A stretch of 64,000 nucleotides of DNA from assembly GCA_900315675.1 (NCBI GenBank), contig OMZY01000001.1, positions 558,001 to 622,000 on the forward strand. Direction: 5' to 3'. The translations under genes were made by a program, and so were the position numbers. The notes beneath the pieces were generated by a model. It was not told where the DNA came from. It saw nothing but the letters and a program-made list of their open reading frames with translations, and ran no database searches. The first letter of the stretch is position 1. Every line of letters starts with the position of its first letter. Shown here in pieces: positions 24,809 through 32,556 of the stretch. This stretch comes from an uncultured Eubacteriales bacterium. Lineage in GTDB: Bacteria; Bacillota; Clostridia; Christensenellales; Aristaeellaceae.

Positions 24809-26224
24809 ATGCGCCTGATCGGAATCACTGGTAGTATTGCCTGCGGAAAATCCACAGTCAGCCGTGAACTGTTCCGCAGGGGATATCCTGTCATTGACGG
24901 GGATGTGCTAGCCCGTGAGCTGACTGCCCCCGGCGGAGCTGCCCTTGCGGAAATCCGTTCTGTATTCGGGGATCAGTATATCTCCGCTGACGGATCGCTG
25001 AACCGCCGTCAGCTTGGGCAGCTGGTCTTTTCCGATCCGGAAGCCAGGACCCGGCTGGACCGTCTGATGGGCCCTTTCCTGCGTAATCTTACAATGGAAA
25101 GAATCGACCAGGCGCGCTCTTCCGGTGCTTCTCTTTGTTTTCTGGATATGCCGCTTCTTTATGAAAAGGGTTATGACCGATACTGTGACGCTGTCTGGTG
25201 CGTCTGGCTTCCGGAGGATTTACAGCTCCGCCGTCTGATGGAGCGCGATGGCTTCAGTCAGGAAGATGCGCTGAAACGCATGCGTTCCGTCATGTCTTCA
25301 GACCGGAAAGCTGATCTGGCCTCTGTGGTCATTGATAATTCCGGATCTATAGAGGATACGCTCCGTCAGGTTTCTGAACAGCTTCAGGTTGAACTTCGCC
25401 GTTCAGAAGCCTCCTCTGCTAGGCGCAGGCGCGTTCCGGTACAGGAATCTGTTCCCGTACAGCATCCTGTCAAACAGGCGGAGCCGTTGTATCCGGAGGA
25501 TATGAATGTTGTATATCGTCCGGATGCGTCCCGGCGGAAGCCCTCTGAACGCAGGGTGGCATTTCCCTTCCCCCGCTGGCTGAAAACAGCCCTCATTGCT
25601 TTTGCCGCTGTTCTGGTGGTTGCATTCACGGCTCAGTTGCTCATGAACGCTTATCTGGTCAATCGGCAGCAGAAACATATTGAAGAGCAGGAAGCCATTG
25701 ATAACAATTATCCGTTATATTATGCGGAGGAAATCCGGAAAACGGCGGCTGAATATCACCTGTCACCCGCGCTGGTTGCGGCTGTGATCCGCAACGAAAG
25801 CTCTTTCAGACCCACCATTGAATCTCCGGTCGGCGCAATGGGCCTCATGCAGCTTATGCCGGCTACGGCTGAATGGATTGCCGGTAAATTGCATGTGGAT
25901 AATTATTCCTTTAATATGATGAAGGATCCTGCAAAGAATATCCGCTTCGGATGCTGGTACCTCAGTTATCTCAGCAGCCTGTTCAACAGTGATCCTTACT
26001 GTGTGGTCTGCGCTTATCACGCCGGGCAGGGAGAAGTGACCGGCTGGCTGTCCAATCCGCTGTACAGCTCGGATCATAAAACACTGATTCCGAACAATTT
26101 GCCGGAAGGTCCTACTAAACAGTATGCAGGGAGAGTTACAAGAGATTATGGAATTTATCAGGCGAAATACTATGATCAGGAGCATTCTGTTATGTCTCCT
26201 GGCAGTGATACTGCTGCCGATTAA
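24809..26224 (+). CDS. coaE: Fusion: dephospho-CoA kinase (CoaE) + membrane-anchored lytic transglycosylase
   Basis: One continuous 471-residue frame joins two normally separate proteins. Residues 1-200 are a complete CoaE: P-loop GSIACGKST (8-16), VIDGDVLARELT, the CoA-binding LDMPLLYEKGYD and the DRLM/RLMERDG lid segments. This enzyme makes CoA from dephospho-CoA and ATP. A Pro/Arg-rich linker (about 200-256) leads to one membrane helix (about 260-284) and then an SLT domain (about 305-455) with catalytic Glu330 in RNESSF and GAMGLMQLMP. Topology would put the kinase inside and the murein-cleaving domain outside. In other Clostridia the two are often neighbouring genes. An internal ATG at 25502 has GGAGG only two bases before it, so separate translation of the SLT half is possible but weakly supported. 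Confidence 0.9.
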   Translation: MRLIGITGSIACGKSTVSRELFRRGYPVIDGDVLARELTAPGGAALAEIRSVFGDQYISADGSLNRRQLGQLVFSDPEARTRLDRLMGPFLRNLTMERIDQARSSGASLCFLDMPLLYEKGYDRYCDAVWCVWLPEDLQLRRLMERDGFSQEDALKRMRSVMSSDRKADLASVVIDNSGSIEDTLRQVSEQLQVELRRSEASSARRRRVPVQESVPVQHPVKQAEPLYPEDMNVVYRPDASRRKPSERRVAFPFPRWLKTALIAFAAVLVVAFTAQLLMNAYLVNRQQKHIEEQEAIDNNYPLYYAEEIRKTAAEYHLSPALVAAVIRNESSFRPTIESPVGAMGLMQLMPATAEWIAGKLHVDNYSFNMMKDPAKNIRFGCWYLSYLSSLFNSDPYCVVCAYHAGQGEVTGWLSNPLYSSDHKTLIPNNLPEGPTKQYAGRVTRDYGIYQAKYYDQEHSVMSPGSDTAAD

Positions 26225-27734
26225 TCCGGTTTCAGCCGAAGGCGTCGGCAGGGAGTTCACCATCGGAATCCAGAGTACAAAAACCATTTCCATCAGGCCC
26301 TTTGAGGCGGTGGACCGGGATATGCTGTCCATTTATAATGCTGTTTATGAGAGTCTGGTATATCTGGATGACAACTATATGCCGCAGGGCTGTCTGGCGG
26401 AAAGCTGGGAACCCGGGAACAATGGGAAAACCTGGACTTTTACGCTTCGTTCCGATATCCGTTTCTCCGATGGTACACCGATAACTGCGGACGATGTCGT
26501 TGCCTCTGCCCAGTATATTCTGGATAAGGCAAACGACGAAAACATCGTTGACCACGGTTTTTACAGCAACCTGGGTTATTTTGTCAAATCGGTTTCAGCC
26601 AAGGATGAGAAAACCGTTATCTTCAAAGCCAAACGCCCGTATTACGGTATTCTCTTTCAGATGACCTTTCCTGTTGTTCCTGCCTCTCAGGTAAGTATGG
26701 ATAATCCCATAGGCAGCGGACCCTACGTTATCTCTCATTTCCAGGCCGGATCTGATCTGATGCTGGAAAAAAACGTCAACTGGTGGAAAACGCAGCCTGA
26801 AGTGGAGCGGATTTACTTCCAGTTCTGCGATACGCCCAATCGGGTCACTGAAAGCTATGAATACGGTCGTGTGGATGCTGTTTTTACACGTTCCATTTCC
26901 AGCACGCAGTATAAAACCGGACCGCATTCCGTCACCATGAGCTACCGGACCAATCAGCTTGAATGCCTGTTCATGAATAACTCTTCTTCCGAGCTGACGC
27001 CTGAAGTCCGGAAAGCTATCCGATATGTGATTGATAAACAGAAGATTGTGGATAATGTATATTCAGGCCTGGCCAGGCCCACTAACTTCCCTTTCTTCCC
27101 CGGAACCTGGATGTATAATGAGGCGCTGGATCCGTCCTTTACCGTCAATGTGGATGAAGCCAGAAGGCTTCTGGAAGCGGACGGCTGGGAGGACTCGGAT
27201 GAAAACGGAATCCTGGACCGTACCGATGGAGACGGTAAAGTGTCAAATCTTCATCTTCGGTTCTATGTCTATGAAGAGCCTGACAATGATGTTCGTCTTG
27301 AAGCTGCCAACATGATTGCTGAGATGCTCTATCAGGTCGGCATCAGCTGTACCGTTGACGGTATGTCCATGGCCAATGCCAAGGAAAAGCTCTCAGCCGG
27401 ATCTTTTGACTTGATTCTCGGGGCATTCGCCATGGATGTCTGCCCGGATCCCGGGTTTATACTGATGCGCGGAAACACCGGCAATTACAGCCGTTATAAG
27501 AGCAGCCGGATGACGGAACTGTGTGAGTCGCTCCGCAAGGAATATTCCTTCCAGGGCTATCGCCAGAGGCTGATGGAAATCCAGTCACTCTTTGCGGAGG
27601 ATTGTCCCTTTATCTGTATGTACTACCGGATGGGTAACGTCCTTTCCCGCAATATGTATACCACCTGCCGCGATGTGCGGGAGTATGAACTTCTGCGCGG
27701 CGTTGAAAGTTTCGCCATATCGCTGAACAAATAA
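26148..27734 (+). CDS. Family 5 extracellular solute-binding protein (oligopeptide type)
   Basis: This is a binding protein of the OppA/DppA family (SBP_bac_5) for peptides, nickel or similar ligands. After an N-terminal signal peptide (RSILLCLLAVILLPINPVSA/E) come the family motifs LAESWEPGNNGKTWTFTLRSDIRFSDG (in parts), TADDVVASAQYIL, GSGPYVISHF, AIRYVIDKQKIV and the C-terminal CPFICMYYR. The signal ends in VSA/E for signal peptidase I, with no lipobox. Start choice is uncertain: 26148 or 26172, both overlapping the end of the CoaE-SLT gene by 77 or 53 bases. No permease or ATPase genes are near, so it is an orphan that may serve a transporter elsewhere or act as a sensor. Confidence 0.87.
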   Translation: MEFIRRNTMIRSILLCLLAVILLPINPVSAEGVGREFTIGIQSTKTISIRPFEAVDRDMLSIYNAVYESLVYLDDNYMPQGCLAESWEPGNNGKTWTFTLRSDIRFSDGTPITADDVVASAQYILDKANDENIVDHGFYSNLGYFVKSVSAKDEKTVIFKAKRPYYGILFQMTFPVVPASQVSMDNPIGSGPYVISHFQAGSDLMLEKNVNWWKTQPEVERIYFQFCDTPNRVTESYEYGRVDAVFTRSISSTQYKTGPHSVTMSYRTNQLECLFMNNSSSELTPEVRKAIRYVIDKQKIVDNVYSGLARPTNFPFFPGTWMYNEALDPSFTVNVDEARRLLEADGWEDSDENGILDRTDGDGKVSNLHLRFYVYEEPDNDVRLEAANMIAEMLYQVGISCTVDGMSMANAKEKLSAGSFDLILGAFAMDVCPDPGFILMRGNTGNYSRYKSSRMTELCESLRKEYSFQGYRQRLMEIQSLFAEDCPFICMYYRMGNVLSRNMYTTCRDVREYELLRGVESFAISLNK

Positions 27735-27746
27735 GAAGGTGTATTT

Positions 27747-28688
27747 ATGGATTATGTTGAGCTGATTGTTCATACCTGTACTTCCGGATCCGATGAGGTG
27801 TCCGATGTCCTGATGGAAGCCGGCGCGTCCGGAACCATGATTGAAGACAGGGCGGATATTCCGGATCCTTCCAAGCCTCACGGTATCTGGGAAATTATTG
27901 ATCCAAAACTTCTGGACAGCATGCCGGAGGACGTGCTTGTTCATGCCTGGTTTGAGGAAAACGCTTCTCTTCCCTCCCTGCTGGAAACCATCAGCGGCCG
28001 TCTCGCTGCGCTGAAGGAAACTGCAGGAGATTTCGGATCTCTTCGTCTGGAGACAAGATCCGTCAATGACAAGGCCTGGTCGGACGTCTGGAAAAAGTAT
28101 TTCAAGCCTTTTTATGCCGGAGATCATCTGGTTGTAAAACCTTCCTGGGAGCCCTTTGAAGGACAGCCGGATGATAAAATCATCGAAATCGATCCAGGTA
28201 TGGCCTTTGGCAGCGGCACACATGAAACAACCGGCATGTGTCTTTCCATCCTGGAGGAGAATATCCGCGGCGGTGAGGAGATCATTGACGTGGGAACCGG
28301 CAGCGGCATTCTCGCCATCGGTGCCGCCCTGCTGGGAGCCGGTCATGTGCTGGCGGTGGATATTGATCAGGACGCCGTCAAGGTGGCCGATGAAAATGTG
28401 AAAAAGAATCATGTGGAGAATATTGTCACTGTGCAGCAGGGTAACCTGCTGGAAAAAGTGGATGCCGTCTGCGACATCTGTGTGGCCAATATCATTTCGG
28501 ATGTGATTATCTCCTTTGCCGCGCCGCTGATGAACCACATACGTCCCGGCGGCCTGTTCATCTGCAGCGGAATTGTCTCCCTGCGCGGTGATGAAGTCGC
28601 CGCGGCTTTGCTGGACGCCGGTTATGAAATTCTGCACAGATACACTCGGGGAGAATGGACTGCTTTCCTGAGCAGGAGGAACGCCTGA
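27747..28688 (+). CDS. prmA: Ribosomal protein L11 methyltransferase
   Basis: PrmA uses SAM to trimethylate ribosomal protein uL11. The 313-residue protein has the N-terminal substrate-recognition domain (1-100) and the Rossmann methyltransferase domain with AFGSGTHETTGMCL and motif I DVGTGSGILAIGA. VANIISDVII is the motif IV region (N/D-I). AAGGTG precedes the ATG. Its TGA overlaps the ATG of rsmE (TGATG), so the two are translationally coupled. Confidence 0.95.
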   Translation: MDYVELIVHTCTSGSDEVSDVLMEAGASGTMIEDRADIPDPSKPHGIWEIIDPKLLDSMPEDVLVHAWFEENASLPSLLETISGRLAALKETAGDFGSLRLETRSVNDKAWSDVWKKYFKPFYAGDHLVVKPSWEPFEGQPDDKIIEIDPGMAFGSGTHETTGMCLSILEENIRGGEEIIDVGTGSGILAIGAALLGAGHVLAVDIDQDAVKVADENVKKNHVENIVTVQQGNLLEKVDAVCDICVANIISDVIISFAAPLMNHIRPGGLFICSGIVSLRGDEVAAALLDAGYEILHRYTRGEWTAFLSRRNA

Positions 28689-29422
28689 TGCACAGGTTTT
28701 ACGCCAATGATGATCTGAATCCCGGCAGCGTCGTTACACTGGCGGAAGAAGACGCAAGACATGCCTGTACGGTTTTGCGTATGAAACCCGGCCAGCAGGC
28801 CGAAATTATACGCAGCGGCGAGCGCTGGTCTGCGGAATTTCTCACGCTTTCTCCCAGGGAAGCGAGCCTGAAGCTCCTGTCTCCGCTGCCGTCTTCAGAA
28901 CCTTCCCTGTCCGTTACCCTTTATCAGGGACTGCCTAAATCTGATAAAATGGATCTGATTGTTCAGAAAGCGGTTGAACTGGGTGTTACCCGGATTGTAC
29001 CTGTTCTGATGGAACGCTGTGTTTCCAGGCCGGATCCAAAAGATTCAGTCCGCAAACTGGAACGCTGGAGAAAAATAGCCCGCGAAGCCTGCAAGCAGTC
29101 CGGACGCTGTATCATTCCCGATGTCTCCGATATTCTGTCTGTAAAGAATATCATCCTGGATCCTCAGCTTCCCGGCGTGAATATTGTCCCCTGGGAAAAC
29201 GCGGACAGCTGTGGTCCCCTGGCTTTCAGCAATTCACATCCCGATCTTTCATCTGTCGGAATCCTGATCGGACCGGAAGGCGGGATTGATCAGGCGGAGA
29301 TTGACTTCCTCTGTAACTCCGGTTTCATTCCGGTCACCCTCGGCAAAAGAATCCTTCGCACGGAAACTGCCGGTCTTGCCGCCATTTCGGCTATCATGTG
29401 TTTGTACGGAGAAATGGATTAA
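28688..29422 (+). CDS. rsmE: 16S rRNA (uracil-1498-N3)-methyltransferase
   Basis: RsmE methylates U1498 of 16S rRNA at N3. It is a 244-residue SPOUT (knotted) methyltransferase with the N-terminal PUA-like domain (HRFYAND...HACTVLRMKPGQ) and C-terminal knot motifs LYQGLPKSDKMDLIVQKAVELGV, GILIGPEGGIDQAE and TLGKRILRTETAGLAAIS. The ATG at 28688 overlaps the prmA stop, and GGAGG lies ten bases upstream inside prmA. Confidence 0.96.
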   Translation: MHRFYANDDLNPGSVVTLAEEDARHACTVLRMKPGQQAEIIRSGERWSAEFLTLSPREASLKLLSPLPSSEPSLSVTLYQGLPKSDKMDLIVQKAVELGVTRIVPVLMERCVSRPDPKDSVRKLERWRKIAREACKQSGRCIIPDVSDILSVKNIILDPQLPGVNIVPWENADSCGPLAFSNSHPDLSSVGILIGPEGGIDQAEIDFLCNSGFIPVTLGKRILRTETAGLAAISAIMCLYGEMD

Positions 29423-29424
29423 CC

Positions 29425-30723
29425 ATGAAAACCATCGCTTCCCATACTCTTGGTTGCAAGGTGAATCAGTATGATACCCAGGCCATGCTGGAACTTTTCC
29501 AGGAGGCCGGTTATCAGATTGTACCTCTCGATCAGCCGGCGGATGTTTATCTGATCAATACCTGTACCGTGACAGGAACCGGAGATAAGAAGTCTCTCCA
29601 GCTCATCCGGAAAATCCGCCGTGAACGTCCGCAGGCCGGCCTCATTGTCTGCGGGTGTATGGCTCAGCAGCGCGGAGAGGATCTTCTTTCTCTCGGTGCG
29701 GATCTTGTCATTGGTACTCAGCGCCGTGGCGAGGTTGTCAGCCTGTATCGGCAGTACCTTCAAAACGGTATTCCCTTCTGTGCGGTTGAACCTCTTCATT
29801 CCGGACAGCCTTTTGAATGTCTGTCCATTACTGCGCAGAATGAACATACACGTGCCGTCCTGAAAATACAGGAAGGCTGCGGCAACCGCTGTTCCTACTG
29901 CATCATTCCCGCTGTACGCGGTCCTGTGCGTTCCAGGCCCCTGGAGGATATCCGTTCGGAAGTTGCATGCCTGTCCGCTGCGGGGTACAGTGAAATTGTT
30001 TTAACCGGAATCCATCTCTGTTCCTACGGAAAGGATATGGAATCGCCTCTTTCCCTTCTGGACGCGGTCAGGGTTGTACAGGCGGAACCCGGTGTACAGC
30101 GTATCAGGCTCGGATCTCTGGAGCCTACCGTCGCTACGCCGGAATTCGCTGCAGAACTTCGGAAAGCGGATAAAATCTGCCCTCAGTTCCATCTGGCTCT
30201 TCAGTCCGGCAGCGATACCGTTCTGGCCCGGATGAGACGCAGGTACAATACGGCCCAGTATCTGCGCGGTGTGGAAAACCTGCGGAAGGAATTCCCGCAC
30301 GCCGCTTTTACAACTGATATCCTGACCGGCTTTCCCGGCGAAACGGAAACGGAATTTGAGGAAACAAAAGACATGATCAGGAAGATAGGCTTTGCGCGCA
30401 TCCATGTATTTCCTTATTCTCCCCGTCCCGGTACTCCCGCTGCCAGGATGCCGGGCCAGCTCACCTCGGCGGAAAAGGAAAAGCGTGCGCGTGATCTGAT
30501 CGCGCTTGGCCGGCAGGTAGCCCATGAATACTTGCTGACCTGGATCGGCCTGGATACAGATTTTCTTCCCGAAGAGGAAATCGACGGCTCCTGGGAAGGC
30601 TATACACCGGAATATATCCGCGTCCGTCTGGAGCAGGCGGCTTCCTGTCATTCCGGGAAACCTGTCCGTGTACGCCTGCTCGGGATCATTCCTGGCGGTA
30701 TGCGCGGCGAACTGATTGTATAA
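29425..30723 (+). CDS. mtaB: tRNA t6A37 methylthiotransferase MtaB
   Basis: This radical-SAM methylthiotransferase converts t6A37 to ms2t6A37 in tRNAs reading ANN codons. The 432-residue protein has the N-terminal UPF0004 domain (TLGCKVNQYDTQAM), the radical-SAM cluster CxxxCxxC at 152-159 (CGNRCSYC) and DILTGFPGETETEFEET. A C-terminal TRAM-like segment ends VRVRLLGIIPGGMRGE. The KVNQYD form and length fit MtaB rather than MiaB or RimO. The ATG at 29425 starts three bases after the rsmE stop, so it continues the prmA-rsmE operon. Confidence 0.93.
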   Translation: MKTIASHTLGCKVNQYDTQAMLELFQEAGYQIVPLDQPADVYLINTCTVTGTGDKKSLQLIRKIRRERPQAGLIVCGCMAQQRGEDLLSLGADLVIGTQRRGEVVSLYRQYLQNGIPFCAVEPLHSGQPFECLSITAQNEHTRAVLKIQEGCGNRCSYCIIPAVRGPVRSRPLEDIRSEVACLSAAGYSEIVLTGIHLCSYGKDMESPLSLLDAVRVVQAEPGVQRIRLGSLEPTVATPEFAAELRKADKICPQFHLALQSGSDTVLARMRRRYNTAQYLRGVENLRKEFPHAAFTTDILTGFPGETETEFEETKDMIRKIGFARIHVFPYSPRPGTPAARMPGQLTSAEKEKRARDLIALGRQVAHEYLLTWIGLDTDFLPEEEIDGSWEGYTPEYIRVRLEQAASCHSGKPVRVRLLGIIPGGMRGELIV

Positions 30724-30748
30724 TAATTGAAAGGATGGATAAAACAAC

Positions 30749-31090
30749 ATGGAAAACTGTCTCTTCTGTAAAATTCTGAGCGGTGAAATTCCCTCACAGA
30801 AAGTTTATGAGAATGATTATGTCTATGCTTTCCGTGATATCAATCCGCAGGCGCCTGTTCACGTGCTGGTGATTCCTAAAAAGCATCTCGCTTCCCTGGA
30901 TGATACGGATAACGCGTCAGACCGCGATCTGGCTGAATGTCTGCGCGCCGTCAGGCTCATCGCTTCCCGTGAAAATCTGGCCAATGGATACCGCGTTGTT
31001 TCCAACTGCGGTCCGGACGCCTGCCAGTCTGTGCATCACCTTCATTTCCATATTATCGGCGGCCGCAAAATGGAAGAAAAGATGGCCTGA
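30749..31090 (+). CDS. HIT family nucleotide hydrolase (HinT-like)
   Basis: The 113-residue histidine-triad protein has CLFCKILSGEIPSQKVYEND at the start (in part), HVLVIPKKHLASL, and the triad HHLHFHII with histidines at 96, 99 and 101. HinT-type proteins hydrolyse purine nucleoside phosphoramidates and acyl-adenylates; the physiological substrate is unsettled. The Cys pair near the N-terminus (CLFC) with later His is common in bacterial members and may bind zinc. It follows mtaB by 25 bases and probably ends that operon. Confidence 0.95.
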   Translation: MENCLFCKILSGEIPSQKVYENDYVYAFRDINPQAPVHVLVIPKKHLASLDDTDNASDRDLAECLRAVRLIASRENLANGYRVVSNCGPDACQSVHHLHFHIIGGRKMEEKMA

Positions 31091-31112
31091 CAAAAGGTTT
31101 TCATGAAAAAAG

Positions 31113-31141
31113 TTGACTATACAGGGCATTGGCTGTATAAT
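31113..31141 (+). promoter_or_regulatory. Strong promoter of rpsU
   Basis: TTGACT (31113-31118), 17-base spacer, perfect TATAAT (31136-31141). It is 65 bases before the rpsU start. Confidence 0.82.
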
Positions 31142-31205
31142 AACACATGGTTTTCGGTTTCATACATACCGCAGGCCATTGTATTGAGCGAGGGGAGGGA
31201 TAACA

Positions 31206-31379
31206 GTGTCCGAGGTTCGTATCCGCGAAAATGAGTCCCTGGAAAGTGCGCTCAAACGGTTTAAGCGGCAGTGCGCCCGCAGCGGCGTTCTCCAGGAAGT
31301 GCGTAAGCGCGAGCATTACGAAAAGCCCAGCGTTAAGCGCAAGAAAAAGGCTGAAGCCGCCCGTAAGCGCAAGTGGTGA
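31206..31379 (+). CDS. rpsU: 30S ribosomal protein bS21
   Basis: This short 57-residue protein of the 30S subunit sits near the anti-Shine-Dalgarno region and helps initiation. The translated sequence runs [20 protein letters not shown], then [20 protein letters not shown] and a Lys/Arg-rich tail [16 protein letters not shown], a full match to the bS21 pattern. The start is GTG at 31206 with GGGAGGG seven bases upstream. It has a near-consensus promoter and its own terminator, so it is monocistronic. Confidence 0.95.
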   Translation: MSEVRIRENESLESALKRFKRQCARSGVLQEVRKREHYEKPSVKRKKKAEAARKRKW

Positions 31380-31391
31380 TTTTGGCAAAAC

Positions 31392-31427
31392 GCCCTTCTG
31401 TAAAAAGAAGGGCTTTTTCTTTTTTGT
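31392..31427 (+). terminator. Intrinsic terminator after rpsU
   Basis: Eight-base stem GCCCTTCT/AGAAGGGC (31392-31399 with 31406-31413), followed by TTTTTCTTTTTT. Confidence 0.9.
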
Positions 31428-31467
31428 ACAAATTCATTTCAATGACAGGTTTTTCATGCTGTAAGCC

Positions 31468-31496
31468 TTGTCACACAAGCCTTTTTCTGATATACT
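31468..31496 (+). promoter_or_regulatory. Promoter of the methyltransferase-rho operon
   Basis: TTGTCA (31468-31473), 17-base spacer, TATACT (31491-31496). It lies 32 bases before the TTG start at 31528. Confidence 0.75.
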
Positions 31497-31527
31497 TATG
31501 ACAGTATCTGAAGAAAAGAGGATGTAA

Positions 31528-32556
31528 TTGGTCTATTCGTTTGAGCTGATCAAACATGCAAATATACGCTATCGTGACAGTCTTGTTGTGCTATCTCGTT
31601 GTGAACTTTTTGCCATGCTCAGCTCCCTTGGCGTCACTGCTGAAATCCGGGAGGAAACCTTAGGCGGATCCCGTTTCCTTACAGTTGAATGCAGGGATCT
31701 GAATGAATCAGAAATTGCTTTTCTTTCCGGCCACAGTTCTTTTTGTTTTATGGCGGAAAACAGGAATGGGTTACTTCGTCCCCTTCCCGTCTCTTTTGCC
31801 GGGTATCTGCCGGAGGATCTTCCGGAAGTTCTGAAATATAAGGGGAAAACAAGCGCTCCTTTTATGCGCATGATGATTAATACGGCTGTTTCCCTTTCGT
31901 CTTTCAGCCATATGGATACGCCGCTGGTCTTTTTTGATCCGGTCTGCGGCAAAGGAACGGGCTGTTTTTGTGCTGTTACAGCCGGTATGAATGCTGTGGG
32001 ACTGGATCTGGACCGGAAAGATATCCGGGAGGCTTCCGATTACTTCTCCCGTTACCTGAAACTTCACAAGCTCAAGCATGAACTGCACGACAGGTCGGAA
32101 ACCGCCTCCGGTCATTCCCTTCCTGTCACGGATTTTGTCTTTGCTGATACAAAGGATCATTTCCGTTCAGGTGATTGCCGCACTCTCAGTTTTGCCTGTG
32201 CGGACACGATGGATGCCCCCGCCCTTTTCCGGAAGAGGAAAGCCCATATTATCGCCGCGGATCTTCCCTACGGGGTTCAGCACGCGCCCCAGGCCGGCAG
32301 CCGTCCTGATTCCCTGCAGCGTTTTCTCCGGCGTGTCCTGCCGGTCTGGAAGAAAGTCCTTGCACCCGGCGGCGTAATCGCCCTGAGTTTCAATACGCTC
32401 ACCCTTCCCGCTGCGGATGTCAGAGAAGCCCTTGTCCATGCCGGATTCAGGCTTCCTGTAAACGATATATTCTCAGGCCTGAAACATGATGTTGAACAGG
32501 CTGTTATACGTGATCTTGTTTTTGCTTTTAATTCAGAGGAGGAATCTGTTTTATGA
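31528..32556 (+). CDS. Putative RNA methyltransferase (TRM11/UPF0020-like, no THUMP domain)
   Basis: The C-terminal part of this 342-residue protein is a Rossmann methyltransferase. SAM motif I appears as FFDPVCGKGTGCFCA (about 135-150), followed by VGLDLDRKDI, and the catalytic motif reads ADLPYG where guanine-N2 methylases of the TRM11/TrmN family have DPPYG. Then come VLAPGGVIALSFNTL and a final beta-strand region. The N-terminal 110 residues replace the THUMP domain and have no recognised fold. The target is probably tRNA or rRNA guanine, by analogy. The start is TTG 31528 with AGAGG seven bases upstream. Its TGA overlaps the ATG of rho (ATGA), so it is coupled to rho. Confidence 0.75.
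   Translation: MVYSFELIKHANIRYRDSLVVLSRCELFAMLSSLGVTAEIREETLGGSRFLTVECRDLNESEIAFLSGHSSFCFMAENRNGLLRPLPVSFAGYLPEDLPEVLKYKGKTSAPFMRMMINTAVSLSSFSHMDTPLVFFDPVCGKGTGCFCAVTAGMNAVGLDLDRKDIREASDYFSRYLKLHKLKHELHDRSETASGHSLPVTDFVFADTKDHFRSGDCRTLSFACADTMDAPALFRKRKAHIIAADLPYGVQHAPQAGSRPDSLQRFLRRVLPVWKKVLAPGGVIALSFNTLTLPAADVREALVHAGFRLPVNDIFSGLKHDVEQAVIRDLVFAFNSEEESVL

Noticed and set aside
25502-26224. Separate slt gene starting at the internal ATG 25502
   Set aside because: GGAGG is only two bases from the ATG and the frame is continuous with coaE; kept as a possibility within the fusion entry.
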